Shown: positions 1 to 16,245, numbered from the stretch's first letter. The stretch is DNA of 64,000 bases from Aquipseudomonas alcaligenes (GCF_003205495.1 NZ_QJRX01000002.1:124001-188000); one strand, 5' to 3'. Notes: generated by a model from the sequence alone, not told the origin. Numbers and translations are program-made.

Positions 1-450
1 CAGGATCAGTCCCTGCGCATGGCCGCCGACCTGCAGAACGTGCGCCGTCGTGCCGAGCAGGACGTGGAGAAGGCGCACAAGTTCGCCCTGGAGAAGTTCG
101 CCAACGACCTGCTGCCGGTGGTCGACAGCCTGGAGCGCGGTCTGGAGCTGACCAGCGCCGCCGATGAGGCGAGCAAGGCCATGCGCGAGGGCATGCAGCT
201 GACCCTCAAGCTGTTCCACGACACCCTCAAGCGCCATCAGCTGGAAGCGCTCGATCCGCATGGCGCGCCGTTCAACCCCGAGCATCACCAGGCCATGGCC
301 ATGGAGGAGAGCATCCATGCCGAGCCGAACACCGTGCTCAAGGTGTTCCAGAAGGGCTACCTGCTCAACGGTCGCCTGCTGCGCCCGGCCATGGTGGTGG
401 TGAGCAAGGCGCCGTTGACGCCGCCGCCGTCGATCGACGAGCAGGCTTGA
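1..450 (+). CDS. grpE: GrpE nucleotide exchange factor (5' truncated)
   Basis: GrpE releases ADP from DnaK and so resets the chaperone cycle in the cytoplasm. The window opens on a codon boundary inside the gene, so 149 residues are visible and the N-terminus (roughly 35-50 residues, judging from the usual family length) lies upstream. The visible part shows the long dimerisation helix ([20 protein letters not shown]) and the C-terminal beta domain ending in a typical [24 protein letters not shown] segment. It sits directly before dnaK and dnaJ, the standard chaperone cluster. Its stop codon lies inside the -35 element of the heat-shock promoter for dnaK. Confidence 0.96.
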   Translation, partial: QDQSLRMAADLQNVRRRAEQDVEKAHKFALEKFANDLLPVVDSLERGLELTSAADEASKAMREGMQLTLKLFHDTLKRHQLEALDPHGAPFNPEHHQAMAMEESIHAEPNTVLKVFQKGYLLNGRLLRPAMVVVSKAPLTPPPSIDEQA

Positions 451-474
451 AATACCCGGTAACGGCCCCATCTA
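446..474 (+). promoter_or_regulatory. sigma-32 (RpoH) heat-shock promoter of dnaK
   Basis: The sequence reads CTTGAAA (446-452), a 13-nt spacer, then CCCCATCTA (466-474). This is a near-perfect match to the RpoH consensus CTTGAAA-N(11-16)-CCCCATnTA. It overlaps the end of grpE and lies about 85 nt upstream of the dnaK start, so dnaK-dnaJ can be heat-induced apart from read-through from grpE. Confidence 0.85.
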
Positions 475-558
475 CAGGGCAAGCGATTCAGTAGCTGACG
501 CCGTGTGCCGCAGGCCGCGACGTACTCAAGGTTAAAGACAGAGTTTCGGAGACTATTC

Positions 559-2475
559 ATGGGCAAGATCATCGGTATCGACCTGGGCACCACCAACTCC
601 TGCGTGGCCATCTTGGAAAACGGCAACGTCAAGGTCATCGAGAACGCCGAGGGGGCGCGCACCACCCCCTCCATCATCGCCTACACCAACGATGGCGAGA
701 CCCTGGTCGGCCAGAGCGCCAAGCGCCAGGCGGTGACCAACCCGCACAACACCCTGTTCGCGGTGAAGCGCCTGATCGGCCGCCGCTTCGAAGAGGACGT
801 GGTGCAGAAAGACATCAAGCTGGTGCCCTACAAGATCGTCAAGGCCAACAATGGCGACGCCTGGGTGCAGGCCGGCGGCAAGGACATGGCGCCGCCGCAG
901 ATCAGCGCCGAAGTGCTGAAGAAGATGAAGAAGACCGCCGAGGACTACCTGGGCGAGCCGGTCACCGAGGCGGTGATCACGGTTCCGGCCTACTTCAACG
1001 ACAGCCAGCGCCAGGCCACCAAGGATGCCGGTCGCATCGCCGGCCTGGACGTCAAGCGCATCATCAACGAGCCGACCGCCGCGGCCCTGGCTTACGGCAT
1101 GGACAAGGCCAAGGGCGACCACACCGTGATCGTCTATGACCTGGGTGGCGGTACCTTCGACGTGTCGGTGATCGAGATCGCCGAAGTCGACGGCGAGCAC
1201 CAGTTCGAAGTGCTGGCCACCAACGGCGATACCTTCCTCGGTGGCGAGGACTTCGACATGCGCCTGATCGACTACCTGGTCGACGAGTTCAAGAAAGAGT
1301 CCGGCATGGATCTGAAGAACGATCCGCTGGCCCTGCAGCGCCTGAAGGAAGCCGCCGAGAAAGCCAAGATCGAGCTGTCCTCGAGCCAGCAGACCGACGT
1401 CAACCTGCCGTACATCACCGCCGATGCCAGTGGTCCGAAGCACCTCAACGTGAAGATTTCCCGCGCCAAGCTGGAAGCCCTGGTCGAGGATCTGGTCGCC
1501 CGTACCATCGAGCCGTGCCGCATCGCCCTGAAGGACGCCGGCATCGACGCCAGCAAGATCGACGACGTGATCCTGGTCGGTGGCCAGACCCGCATGCCGC
1601 TGGTGCAGCAGAAGGTCGCCGAGTTCTTCGGCAAGGAAGCGCGCAAGGACGTCAACCCGGACGAAGCCGTGGCCATCGGTGCCGCCATCCAGGGCGCCGT
1701 TCTGGCCGGTGACGTCAAGGACGTGCTGCTGCTCGACGTCTCCCCGCTGACCCTGGGCATCGAGACCATGGGCGGCGTGATGACTCCGCTGATCGAGAAG
1801 AACACCACCATCCCGACCAAGAAGTCGCAGGTGTTCTCCACCGCCGACGACAACCAGAGCGCGGTGACCATCCATGTGCTGCAGGGTGAGCGCAAGCAGG
1901 CCACGCAGAACAAGTCGCTGGGCAAGTTCGACCTGGCCGAGATCCCGCCGGCGCCGCGTGGCGTGCCGCAGATCGAAGTGACCTTCGACATCGACGCCAA
2001 CGGCATCCTGCACGTGTCCGCCAAGGACAAGGCCACCGGCAAGCAGCAGTCCATCGTGATCAAGGCCAACTCCGGCCTGTCCGACGAGGAAATCGAGCGC
2101 ATGGTGCGTGACGCCGAGGCCAACGCCGAGGAAGACCGCAAGTTCGAGGAGCTGGCCGCGGCCCGCAACCAGGGCGACGGTCTGGTCCACGCCACCCGCA
2201 AGATGATCACCGAGGCCGGCGACAAGGCCACTGCCGACGAGAAGGCGGCTATCGAGAAGGCCATCGGCGACCTGGAAGTGGCCCTCAAGGGTGACGACAA
2301 GGCCGAGATCGAGGCCAAGATCAACGCCCTGTCCGAGGCCACCACTCCGCTGGCGCAGAAGATGTATGCCGAGCAGCCGCAGCCGGGCGCAGCCGCCCAG
2401 GGCGCCGAGGGTGCCAAGGATGCGGCCGACGACGTGGTCGACGCCGAGTTCGAAGAGGTCAAGGACAACAAGTAA
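559..2475 (+). CDS. dnaK: Chaperone protein DnaK (Hsp70)
   Basis: Hsp70 ATPase that binds exposed hydrophobic segments of client proteins, cycling with DnaJ and GrpE. The product is 638 aa, the usual length. The N-terminal nucleotide-binding domain starts [17 protein letters not shown] and carries the [10 protein letters not shown] phosphate-binding motif. The substrate-binding domain (about 390-510) is followed by the helical lid and an acidic C-terminus ([18 protein letters not shown]). The start at 559 is chosen over an in-frame codon at 505 because it gives the conserved N-terminus and follows a GGAG motif. A sigma-32 promoter lies upstream and dnaJ follows after 113 nt. Confidence 0.98.
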   Translation: MGKIIGIDLGTTNSCVAILENGNVKVIENAEGARTTPSIIAYTNDGETLVGQSAKRQAVTNPHNTLFAVKRLIGRRFEEDVVQKDIKLVPYKIVKANNGDAWVQAGGKDMAPPQISAEVLKKMKKTAEDYLGEPVTEAVITVPAYFNDSQRQATKDAGRIAGLDVKRIINEPTAAALAYGMDKAKGDHTVIVYDLGGGTFDVSVIEIAEVDGEHQFEVLATNGDTFLGGEDFDMRLIDYLVDEFKKESGMDLKNDPLALQRLKEAAEKAKIELSSSQQTDVNLPYITADASGPKHLNVKISRAKLEALVEDLVARTIEPCRIALKDAGIDASKIDDVILVGGQTRMPLVQQKVAEFFGKEARKDVNPDEAVAIGAAIQGAVLAGDVKDVLLLDVSPLTLGIETMGGVMTPLIEKNTTIPTKKSQVFSTADDNQSAVTIHVLQGERKQATQNKSLGKFDLAEIPPAPRGVPQIEVTFDIDANGILHVSAKDKATGKQQSIVIKANSGLSDEEIERMVRDAEANAEEDRKFEELAAARNQGDGLVHATRKMITEAGDKATADEKAAIEKAIGDLEVALKGDDKAEIEAKINALSEATTPLAQKMYAEQPQPGAAAQGAEGAKDAADDVVDAEFEEVKDNK

Positions 2476-2496
2476 GCCCCGCTTACTAAGGTGCCA

Positions 2497-2517
2497 GCCG
2501 GCCGCGTTGCGGTCGGC
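2497..2517 (+). promoter_or_regulatory. dnaK-dnaJ intercistronic hairpin
   Basis: GCCGGCCGC and GCGGTCGGC form a 9-bp stem with one G-U pair around a GTT loop, 21 nt after the dnaK stop. No T-tract follows, so it is probably not a full terminator. It could reduce read-through or protect the dnaK mRNA 3' end, giving less DnaJ than DnaK. This role is inferred. Confidence 0.45.
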
Positions 2518-2588
2518 GATTCTCCGCGCGGGGGCTTGCTCCCGCGTTGGCGTGTCTGGAGCCTGTGAATCAGAGGTGTTGAGGATTT

Positions 2589-4527
<1,939 letters not shown>

Positions 4528-4531
4528 AATA

Positions 4532-4575
4532 CCTTTTCGGTCCATGCAATTGCTGGACCGAAAAGGGCTTTTCCT
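4532..4575 (+). terminator. Intrinsic terminator after dapB
   Basis: A perfect 12-bp inverted repeat (4532-4543 with 4555-4566) encloses an 11-nt loop and is followed by GCTTTTCC. It closes the dnaK-dnaJ-dapB transcript and separates it from the car operon control region. Confidence 0.8.
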
Positions 4576-4588
4576 GTAAGCTGCCCGC

Positions 4589-4606
4589 TTTAGTGTGTCC
4601 ACTAAA
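4589..4606 (+). promoter_or_regulatory. Small perfect palindrome in the car operon control region
   Basis: TTTAGTG and CACTAAA form a 7-bp perfect inverted repeat around TGTC, 12 nt upstream of the leader-peptide start. It could be an operator or a 5'-UTR hairpin. I do not recognise it as a known site, and no clear sigma-70 boxes for this operon could be assigned. Confidence 0.35.
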
Positions 4607-4617
4607 AGTTACGCAGA

Positions 4618-4701
4618 ATGAATCAGATAAAGAAGCGGGGTGACGGTCAATACGTCATCCCGCTTTTTTACAACCTGCGTTTGAACAAGCAGCAGATCTA
4701 A
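4618..4701 (+). CDS. Putative car operon leader peptide (27 aa)
   Basis: A short ORF ([20 protein letters not shown], then RLNKQQI) spans the intrinsic terminator that precedes carA. Its TAA stop overlaps the first base of the carA Shine-Dalgarno AGGGAGG (4701-4707), so leader translation can affect both terminator formation and carA initiation. The terminator T-run encodes the Leu-Phe-Tyr codons CTT TTT TAC. The peptide uses codons that are uncommon in this genome (ATA, CTT, TTT). Pyrimidine-linked attenuation with a leader peptide has been reported for carA of Pseudomonas (from memory). The function here is inferred from layout, and no strong Shine-Dalgarno precedes the ATG. Confidence 0.6.
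   Translation: MNQIKKRGDGQYVIPLFYNLRLNKQQI
4633..4669 (+). terminator. Attenuator (intrinsic terminator) in the carA leader
   Basis: AAGCGGGGTGACG (4633-4645) pairs with CGTCATCCCGCTT (4653-4665) as a 13-bp stem with one G-U pair and a 7-nt loop, running straight into six T residues (4664-4669). It lies wholly inside the leader peptide ORF, about 45 nt before carA. A ribosome moving closely behind RNA polymerase would prevent the stem from folding. Confidence 0.8.
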
Positions 4702-4712
4702 GGGAGGTCTTC

Positions 4713-5849
4713 TTGACTAAGCCAGCCATACTCGCACTCGCTGACGGCAGCATTTTCCGCGGCGAAGCCATTGGTGCCGATGGCCATACCATTGGTGAGG
4801 TGGTGTTCAACACCGCCATGACCGGCTATCAGGAAATCCTCACCGATCCTTCCTATGCCCAGCAGATCGTCACCCTGACCTACCCGCACATCGGCAACAC
4901 CGGCACCACGCCGGAAGACGCCGAATCCAACCGCGTGTGGGCCGCCGGCCTGATCATCCGCGACCTGCCGCTGATCTCCAGTAACTGGCGTGACAAGCAG
5001 CCGCTGGATGAGTACCTGAAGGAAAACGGCACCGTCGCCATCGCCGGCATCGACACCCGTCGCCTGACCCGCATCCTGCGTGAGAAGGGTTCGCAGAACG
5101 GCTGCATCCTGGCTGGCGAAGGCGCGACCGAGGAAAAGGCCCTGGAACTGGCGCGCAGCTTCCCCGGCCTCAAGGGCATGGACCTGGCCAAGGTGGTCAG
5201 CTGCACCGAGCGCTACGAGTGGCGTTCCAGCGTGTGGAACCTGCAGACCGACAGCCACCCGGAAATCGCCGCCAGCGAGCTGCCCTACCACGTGGTCGCC
5301 TATGACTACGGGGTCAAGGTCAACATCCTGCGCATGCTGGTCGAGCGCGGCTGCCGCCTGACCGTGGTGCCGGCGCAGACCCCGGCCAAGGATGTGCTGG
5401 CACTGAACCCGGACGGCGTGTTCCTCTCCAACGGCCCCGGCGACCCCGAGCCGTGCGACTACGCCATCGCTGCGATCAAGGAAGTGCTCACCACCGATAT
5501 CCCGGTATTCGGCATCTGTCTAGGCCACCAGCTGCTGGCCCTGGCCTCCGGTGCCAAGACCCTGAAGATGGGCCACGGCCACCACGGTGCCAACCACCCG
5601 GTGCAGGACCTGGATTCCGGCGTGGTGATGATCACCAGCCAGAACCACGGTTTCGCCGTGGATGAAGCCAGCCTGCCGGGCAACCTGCGCGCCACCCACA
5701 AGTCGCTGTTCGACGGCACCCTGCAGGGCATTGAGCGCACCGACAAGGTGGCCTTCAGCTTCCAGGGCCACCCGGAGGCGAGTCCCGGCCCGCACGACGT
5801 GGCCCCGCTGTTCGATCGCTTCATCGAAGCCATGGCCAAGCGCCGCTAA
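4713..5849 (+). CDS. carA: Carbamoyl-phosphate synthase small (glutaminase) subunit
   Basis: Hydrolyses glutamine and channels ammonia to CarB for carbamoyl phosphate, the precursor of arginine and pyrimidines. The product is 378 aa. The N-terminal CPSase small-chain domain (1-~150) is followed by a class I glutamine amidotransferase domain with nucleophile C269 (GICLGHQ) and the H353/E355 pair (GHPEAS). The start is a TTG preceded by AGGGAGG. It is the only start that gives the family N-terminus ([17 protein letters not shown]). Leader peptide and attenuator lie just upstream, and carB follows after 36 nt. Confidence 0.97.
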   Translation: MTKPAILALADGSIFRGEAIGADGHTIGEVVFNTAMTGYQEILTDPSYAQQIVTLTYPHIGNTGTTPEDAESNRVWAAGLIIRDLPLISSNWRDKQPLDEYLKENGTVAIAGIDTRRLTRILREKGSQNGCILAGEGATEEKALELARSFPGLKGMDLAKVVSCTERYEWRSSVWNLQTDSHPEIAASELPYHVVAYDYGVKVNILRMLVERGCRLTVVPAQTPAKDVLALNPDGVFLSNGPGDPEPCDYAIAAIKEVLTTDIPVFGICLGHQLLALASGAKTLKMGHGHHGANHPVQDLDSGVVMITSQNHGFAVDEASLPGNLRATHKSLFDGTLQGIERTDKVAFSFQGHPEASPGPHDVAPLFDRFIEAMAKRR

Positions 5850-5885
5850 GCCCCGCCGACTGACCCAAGGATTCGAGTAAGAAAC

Positions 5886-9103
<3,218 letters not shown>

Positions 9104-9107
<4 letters not shown>

Positions 9108-9580
9108 ACAAGTACCCCATGACCGTCCAGGGCGCTCGCGCCCTGGAAGAGGAACTGGCGCATCTGACCAAGGTGCGCCGCCCCGCGCTCAGCCAGGCGA
9201 TCGCCGAGGCTCGTGAGCTGGGTGACCTCAAGGAAAACGCCGAATACCACGCCGCCCGCGAGGAGCAGGGCATGGTCGAGGCGCGTATCCGCGATATCGA
9301 GGGGCGTCTGCAGCATGCGGTGGTGATCGACGTCACCACCATCCCGCACAGCGGCAAGGTGATCTTCGGTACCACCGTCGACATCGCCAACTGCGATACC
9401 GACGAGACCGTGACCTACCAGATCGTCGGTGAGGACGAGGCCGACATCAAGGTCGGCAAGCTGTCGGTCAGTTCGCCCATCGCCCGCGCCCTGGTGGGCA
9501 AGGAGGAGGGTGACGTGGTGGCGGTGCAGACCCCCAGCGGCTTGGTCGAGTACGAGATTGTCGAAGTCCGCCATATTTAA
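9104..9580 (+). CDS. greA: Transcription elongation factor GreA
   Basis: Binds the secondary channel of RNA polymerase and stimulates cleavage of backtracked transcripts. The product is 158 aa, as expected. An N-terminal coiled coil (1-~75, including [14 protein letters not shown]) is followed by an FKBP-like C-terminal domain ending in [13 protein letters not shown]. The start overlaps the carB stop by 4 nt. Membership of greA in the car operon is reported for P. aeruginosa (from memory), and the layout here agrees. Confidence 0.97.
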
Positions 9581-9995
9581 GCGTCAGCGACCGCTGCGTG
9601 CCGGCAGCATCAGTTGGCAGCTGGCCCAGACCTTCTGGGTCGGCGGCCTCTGGCTGCTACATTTCGTCATGCTGCCGGCGCTGGAAAAGCTGGGGCTGGC
9701 GCCGCTGCTGATCGCCGAGATCAGCGCCGTGCTGGCGCCGCTGTTGATCGGCTTCGCCGCCTTCTGCGCGCTGTTGCAGGGCATGGTGCTGGCTCAGGCC
9801 GAGGGGCTGCCCAGCCTGTGGCGCGACATGCGCGGTCAGCTGTTGCTGGTGGTGCTGGGCATGGCTGCGGCCTTCTTCGTCGTGCGCCACTGGCTGCCGG
9901 ATGCCCAGCGCTGGCTGCAGTTCAACTATCTGGTGCTGGCCCTGTGTGGCCTGGTGCTGGTGCTGCAACCGCTGCCGGGGCAGCGGAGCGAGTAG
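9558..9995 (+). CDS. DUF4149-type membrane protein
   Basis: A 145-aa hydrophobic protein of unknown function. After a basic N-terminus ([15 protein letters not shown]) it shows about four membrane segments: [19 protein letters not shown], a second around [18 protein letters not shown], a third [15 protein letters not shown], and a last near [15 protein letters not shown]. The FWVGGLW start fits the DUF4149 family. No ATG is available before the first membrane segment. The TTG at 9558, overlapping the end of greA by 23 nt, is the best start, so translation is probably coupled to greA. The start is less certain than the gene. Confidence 0.75.
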   Translation: MSKSAIFKRQRPLRAGSISWQLAQTFWVGGLWLLHFVMLPALEKLGLAPLLIAEISAVLAPLLIGFAAFCALLQGMVLAQAEGLPSLWRDMRGQLLLVVLGMAAAFFVVRHWLPDAQRWLQFNYLVLALCGLVLVLQPLPGQRSE

Positions 9996-10007
9996 GGCGG
10001 GCCGCTA

Positions 10008-10319
10008 TCAGGCCTGATAGCGATGGATGTTCGACAGGTTCTTGTTCGGCTTGGGGTTCTTGCGGTAGATCAGGGCCATCTTGCCGATCACCTGGACCAG
10101 CTCGCAGCGGCTGACGGCGGCCAGTTCGTCGATCAGGGCGCGGCGATCATCGCGCTCGGTCAGGCGGAACTGCACCTTGATCAGCTCGTGATCATTGAGT
10201 GCGCGCTCCAGTTCGGCCAGCACGCCTTCGGTCAGGCCGTTCTCGGCCACGATCAATACCGGTTTCAGGTGGTGACCGATAGATTTGAAGTGTTTCTTCT
10301 GTTCGTTGGTAAGCGCCAT
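10008..10319 (-). CDS. yhbY: Ribosome assembly RNA-binding protein YhbY
   Basis: A small CRM-domain (CRS1-YhbY) protein that binds pre-50S particles. The product is 103 aa with the family N-terminus MALTNEQKKHFKSIGHHLKP and the RNA-binding GxxG-like strand around VIGKMALIYRKN. It is transcribed away from ftsH. In related genomes rlmE (ftsJ) sits divergently next to yhbY. Here that gene is missing and a 495-bp gap takes its place. Confidence 0.93.
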   Translation of the reverse strand: MALTNEQKKHFKSIGHHLKPVLIVAENGLTEGVLAELERALNDHELIKVQFRLTERDDRRALIDELAAVSRCELVQVIGKMALIYRKNPKPNKNLSNIHRYQA

Positions 10320-10814
10320 AATCTGACCCTGTTGCTATGGAAGTCGGCCCTGCTGGACGGGTTGGCCCTAGCCATTGACCATCCTGTTGCCGGTGCGCCG
10401 GCCGAAAACCCCATAGTTTACCCGAGCCGGCACGGCTACGCCCGTTTCTATTCGGGGCGGGAATGTGGCATTGGTGAGGGTGCATTGCGTCGCTATGCGG
10501 AGCCTGCGGGCCTTGTGATTTGCAGCATGGCCCCAATATGAGTGCGGTGAGGGTTTCCGCTCGTCGCTTGGCTGTTCTGCGGGATGCGGGGGCGAGCTGC
10601 CGCGGTACTCGGTTGGCCTGGGTTTTCCAGGGCGCCTAGACTGGAACCGCTGGCTTGCCGGACGGGGCCGATGGTCGAGGTCTCATAAAGGGTTACAGAC
10701 GGTCCCTGCCTGCCGCGGCGGGTTGTGTAGTAAGTTAGGTTGGTAATCCACCAGCCGTCATGTGAAGCGTGTTTCAGGACGGGGCTCGTTTCCGAGGGTA
10801 GCGAATTGAACGAC
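10320..10814. other. Gene-free divergent gap between yhbY and ftsH; rlmE absent
   Basis: In 495 bp I see no credible gene. The longest ORFs here run antisense to yhbY or ftsH and resemble no family. No fragment of the RlmE methyltransferase (for example its VDLGAAPGGWSQ SAM-binding motif) is visible on either strand. The gap must hold the promoters of yhbY (-) and ftsH (+), but no convincing sigma-70 or sigma-32 boxes could be assigned. A 34-codon ORF starting near 10539 has no recognisable features. Confidence 0.6.
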
Positions 10815-12719
<1,905 letters not shown>

Positions 12720-12728
12720 GGCCCGCAC

Positions 12729-13580
12729 ATGATTCTTCCGCAGTACCCGCTCCGGCTGCCCTGTGGCAGCCGGATGCTCGATCTGGCCCAGCCGCAGGTG
12801 ATGGGCATCCTCAACGTCACTCCCGACTCCTTTTCCGATGGTGGCCGTTTCGCTGCGCGTGACGCTGCCTTGCGCCATGCCGCCGCGATGGTGGCGGCTG
12901 GTGCCACCCTGATCGATGTGGGGGGCGAGTCAACCCGTCCCGGTGCGCGGCCGGTCTCCCCTGTCGAGGAGCTCGAGCGGGTGGCACCGATGGTCGAGGC
13001 CATCGCTGCCGAGCTGGATGTGATCATCTCCCTCGATACTTCGACTCCTGCTGTCATGCGTGAGGGGGCTCGTCTTGGTGCGGGCCTCATCAACGACGTG
13101 CGTTCACTGCGTCGTGATGGCGCCTTGGAAGCCGCGGCCGACACCGGGTTGCCGGTCTGCCTGATGCACATGCTGGGTGAGCCGGGCAACATGCAGCAGA
13201 ATCCGCAGTATCAGGATGTGGTGGGCGAGGTGCGCGATTTCCTGGCTCGGCGCATGGCCGAGTGCGCCGCTGCCGGCATCCCTGCGGAACGATTGGTTCT
13301 CGATCCGGGCTTCGGTTTTGCCAAGACGCTCGGACACAATCTGAGCCTGTTCAAGCATCTGGAAATGCTGCACGAACTGGGGCGGCCGCTGCTGGTGGGC
13401 GTTTCGCGCAAGAGTATGATCGGCCAGGCGCTTGGGCGCGAGGTGCACGAGCGCCTGGCTGGCGGCCTCGCTCTGGCTGCCTTGGCGGTGGCCAAGGGAG
13501 CCTGCATCCTGCGGGTTCACGATGTCGCCGAAACGGTCGATGCGGTGCGTATGGTCGCGGCCGTGCAGGCAGCAGAATAA
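12729..13580 (+). CDS. folP: Dihydropteroate synthase
   Basis: Condenses p-aminobenzoate with dihydropterin pyrophosphate in folate synthesis, and is the sulfonamide target. The product is 283 aa, a TIM barrel. Visible signatures are the N-terminal GILNVTPDSFSDGG loop, LIDVGGESTRPGA, the pterin-binding LDPGFGFAKT and the late GVSRKSMIG phosphate loop. It is packed between ftsH (9 nt) and glmM (17 nt), the usual cluster. Confidence 0.97.
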   Translation: MILPQYPLRLPCGSRMLDLAQPQVMGILNVTPDSFSDGGRFAARDAALRHAAAMVAAGATLIDVGGESTRPGARPVSPVEELERVAPMVEAIAAELDVIISLDTSTPAVMREGARLGAGLINDVRSLRRDGALEAAADTGLPVCLMHMLGEPGNMQQNPQYQDVVGEVRDFLARRMAECAAAGIPAERLVLDPGFGFAKTLGHNLSLFKHLEMLHELGRPLLVGVSRKSMIGQALGREVHERLAGGLALAALAVAKGACILRVHDVAETVDAVRMVAAVQAAE

Positions 13581-13597
13581 GAACTGGAGTTTAGGAA

Positions 13598-14935
13598 ATG
13601 GGTAGAAAGTATTTCGGTACCGATGGTATCCGCGGTCTGGTGGGGCAGTTCCCTATCACGCCCGAGTTCATCCTCAAGCTGGGCTGGGCGGCCGGCATGG
13701 CTTTTCGCAAGCAGGGCAAGTGCCGCATCCTGATCGGCAAGGACACGCGGATTTCCGGATATATGTTCGAGTCGGCCCTGGAGGCCGGCTTGGTCGCTGC
13801 CGGTGCGGATGTGATGCTCCTGGGGCCGATGCCGACACCGGCCATCGCCTACCTGACCCGTACCTTTCAGGCCGATGCGGGGATCGTCATCAGTGCCTCG
13901 CACAATCCGCATCATGACAACGGCTTCAAGTTCTTTTCCGGCAAGGGTACCAAGCTGCCGGACGAAATCGAGCTGATGATCGAGGAGTTGCTCGACCAGC
14001 CGATGACGGTGGTGGAGTCCGAGCAGCTCGGCAAGGTCTCGCGCATCAACGATGCAGCGGGTCGCTACATCGAGTTCTGCAAGAGCAGCGTGCCGAGCAG
14101 TACCAGCTTCTCCGGGCTCAAGCTGGTCATCGACTGCGCCCATGGTGCCACCTACAAGGTTGCGCCCAGCGTGTTTCGTGAGCTTGGTGCCCAGGTTTCC
14201 GTGCTCTCTGCGCAGCCCAATGGGCTAAACATCAACGATAACTGCGGTTCGACGCACGTCGAGGCACTGCAGGCTGAAGTGCTGGCGCAGCAGGCGGATC
14301 TGGGTATCGCCTTTGATGGCGATGGCGATCGCGTGCTGATGGTCGACCATACCGGTGCTGCCGTGGATGGCGATGAGCTGCTCTACATCATCGCGCGCGA
14401 TCTGCTGGAACGCGGCAAGCTGCAGGGTGGGGTGGTCGGAACGTTGATGAGCAACCTTGGCCTGGAGCTGGCCCTGGTCGAGCTAGGCATCCCCTTTGTG
14501 CGCGCCAAGGTTGGCGATCGTTATGTGATGGCCGAGTTGCAGGGGCGCGACTGGCAGCTGGGTGGCGAGAACTCGGGGCATCTGGTGTGCTGCCAGCACA
14601 CCACCACGGGGGATGCGATCATCGCTGCGCTGCAGGTGCTGATGGCGCTCAAGCGTGCCGATGTGAATCTGGCGCAGGCCCGGCAGGCACTGCGCAAGTG
14701 TCCTCAGGTATTGATCAATGTTCGCCTGAATGGCTCGGTCGACCCGGTCGAGCATCCGGCGGTGCAGGAAGCCTGCGCGCGCGTGACCGAGCGTATGGCT
14801 GGGCGTGGTCGTGTGTTGCTGCGCAAGTCCGGAACCGAACCGCTGGTGCGAGTAATGGTCGAGGGTGACGACGAGCGACAGGTGCGTGCCTATGCCGAGG
14901 AGCTGGCCAAGGTGGTCGCCGAGGTTTGTGCCTGA
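13598..14935 (+). CDS. glmM: Phosphoglucosamine mutase
   Basis: Interconverts glucosamine-6-phosphate and glucosamine-1-phosphate on the way to UDP-GlcNAc for peptidoglycan and LPS. The product is 445 aa. The phosphoserine active site is S101 in [13 protein letters not shown]. The metal-binding loop is FDGDGDR, the sugar-binding loop is GGENSGH, and the phosphate-binding loop [15 protein letters not shown] is near the C-terminus. It starts 17 nt after folP. Confidence 0.97.
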   Translation: MGRKYFGTDGIRGLVGQFPITPEFILKLGWAAGMAFRKQGKCRILIGKDTRISGYMFESALEAGLVAAGADVMLLGPMPTPAIAYLTRTFQADAGIVISASHNPHHDNGFKFFSGKGTKLPDEIELMIEELLDQPMTVVESEQLGKVSRINDAAGRYIEFCKSSVPSSTSFSGLKLVIDCAHGATYKVAPSVFRELGAQVSVLSAQPNGLNINDNCGSTHVEALQAEVLAQQADLGIAFDGDGDRVLMVDHTGAAVDGDELLYIIARDLLERGKLQGGVVGTLMSNLGLELALVELGIPFVRAKVGDRYVMAELQGRDWQLGGENSGHLVCCQHTTTGDAIIAALQVLMALKRADVNLAQARQALRKCPQVLINVRLNGSVDPVEHPAVQEACARVTERMAGRGRVLLRKSGTEPLVRVMVEGDDERQVRAYAEELAKVVAEVCA

Positions 14936-15000
14936 ATCGGCTTGCGAGGGTGGAGGCTCTTGGGTAACATCTGCGCCCACTTTGAACGACGAGGTTCGGC

Positions 15001-15756
15001 ATGCGTCGCCCCCTGGTAGCTGGTAACTGGAAAATGCACGGTACCCGCGCCAGCGTCGCAGAGCTGATCAAGGGTTTGCGCCAGCTGGCGCTGCCGACAG
15101 GTGTTGAGGTCGCGGTGATGCCCCCCTGTCTGTATATCGGTCAAGTGCTGGCCGGTCTCGAAGGTAAGGCAATCGCGGTTGGTGCGCAGAATTCTGCGGT
15201 CGAGCCCATGCAGGGTGCCCTGACTGGAGAGATTGCGCCGAGTCAGCTGGCCGATGCGGGCTGCAGCATGGTGCTGGTTGGTCACTCCGAGCGTCGTCTG
15301 GTTCTTGGCGAGCGCGATGATCAGGTGGCGCGTAAGTTTGCGGCGGCCCAATCCTGTGGGTTGGTACCCGTGCTGTGTGTGGGGGAGACGCTGGAGCAGC
15401 GGCAGTCCGGCCAGACTCTGGCGGTGGTATCTGCCCAGTTGGGCAGTGTCATCGATGAGTTGGGCGTTGGGGCGTTTGCCAGTGCTGTAGTGGCTTACGA
15501 GCCGGTCTGGGCCATAGGTACCGGACTGACTGCCTCCCCGCAGCAGGCGCAGGAAGTGCATGCGGCGATTCGCGCACAGCTAGCTGCCGAAAGTGCTGAA
15601 GTGGCGCGCGGTTTGAGGATTCTGTATGGCGGCAGTGTGAAGGCCGCCAATGCTGCCGAGCTGTTCGGCATGCCGGATATCGATGGGGGGCTCATTGGTG
15701 GAGCCTCCTTGAATGCGGATGAGTTCGGTGCGATCTGTCGCGCTGCAGGAAACTGA
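15001..15756 (+). CDS. tpiA: Triosephosphate isomerase
   Basis: Interconverts dihydroxyacetone phosphate and glyceraldehyde-3-phosphate. The product is 251 aa with the full catalytic set: K11 (GNWKMHG), H95 (VGHSERR) and E167 ([11 protein letters not shown]). The phosphate-gripping [10 protein letters not shown] loop is near the end. It lies 65 nt after glmM and 4 nt before secG, as in related Pseudomonas. Confidence 0.97.
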   Translation: MRRPLVAGNWKMHGTRASVAELIKGLRQLALPTGVEVAVMPPCLYIGQVLAGLEGKAIAVGAQNSAVEPMQGALTGEIAPSQLADAGCSMVLVGHSERRLVLGERDDQVARKFAAAQSCGLVPVLCVGETLEQRQSGQTLAVVSAQLGSVIDELGVGAFASAVVAYEPVWAIGTGLTASPQQAQEVHAAIRAQLAAESAEVARGLRILYGGSVKAANAAELFGMPDIDGGLIGGASLNADEFGAICRAAGN

Positions 15757-15760
15757 GAAA

Positions 15761-16141
15761 ATGCTGGAAACCATCGTTGTTGTGTTGCATCTGTTGGTGG
15801 CTCTCGGGGTCGTCGGTTTCGTGCTGATCCAGCAGGGCAAGGGTGCCGATGCGGGCGCATCCTTCGGTGCAGGCGCTTCGGCCACCGTGTTCGGTAGCCA
15901 AGGTTCCGCTACCTTTCTGAGTCGCTTTACTGCTATACTCGCTACGGTTTTTTTCATTACCAGCTTGGGCTTAGCGTATTTTGCTAAAGAAAAAGCTGAT
16001 ATGCTGACGCAAGAAGGTCTGCCGGATCCGGCGGTTCTCGAAGTGCAGCAGAAGCCGGCCGTCGAAGACGTTCCGGTGCTCGAAGAGCAGAAGACGGCAG
16101 TCGAACAGGCTGACGTTCCGCAGGCTCCGGAGCAGAAGTAA
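15761..16141 (+). CDS. secG: Protein translocase subunit SecG
   Basis: Small inner-membrane subunit of SecYEG that helps SecA-driven export. The product is 126 aa. Two membrane segments are at about 3-21 and 52-72, with the conserved [17 protein letters not shown] cytoplasmic loop between them. The C-terminal tail is long, acidic and Pro/Val-rich. The start at 15761 is chosen because an in-frame upstream codon would overlap tpiA and add a non-conserved stretch. The stop is only 10 nt from the tRNA-Leu gene, so the tRNA is probably cut out of this transcript. Confidence 0.95.
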   Translation: MLETIVVVLHLLVALGVVGFVLIQQGKGADAGASFGAGASATVFGSQGSATFLSRFTAILATVFFITSLGLAYFAKEKADMLTQEGLPDPAVLEVQQKPAVEDVPVLEEQKTAVEQADVPQAPEQK

Positions 16142-16151
16142 TACCCTCTTT

Positions 16152-16237
16152 GCCGAGGTGGTGGAATTGGTAGACACGCTACCTTGAGGTGGTAGTGGCC
16201 ATAGGCTGTAGGGGTTCGAGTCCCCTCCTCGGTACCA
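16152..16237 (+). tRNA. tRNA-Leu (anticodon GAG)
   Basis: An 86-nt class II tRNA with encoded CCA. The acceptor GCCGAGG (16152-16158) pairs with CCTCGGT (16227-16233), with a G-U at the end. The anticodon stem CTACC/GGTAG encloses TTGAGGT, giving GAG, which reads CUC and CUU. A long variable arm and the GGTTCGAGTCC T-arm are present. It follows secG by 10 nt with no promoter between, so it is probably co-transcribed with tpiA-secG. Confidence 0.95.
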
Positions 16238-16245
16238 TACAAGAC

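Noticed and set aside
2497..2560. Second GC-rich hairpin between dnaK and dnaJ (around 2527-2555) as a terminator
   Set aside because: Stem is imperfect and no T-tract follows; the first hairpin (2497-2517) is the better element and is listed.
10539..10640. 34-codon plus-strand ORF in the yhbY-ftsH gap
   Set aside because: Arg/Ala-rich with no Shine-Dalgarno and no recognisable motif; chance ORF more likely.
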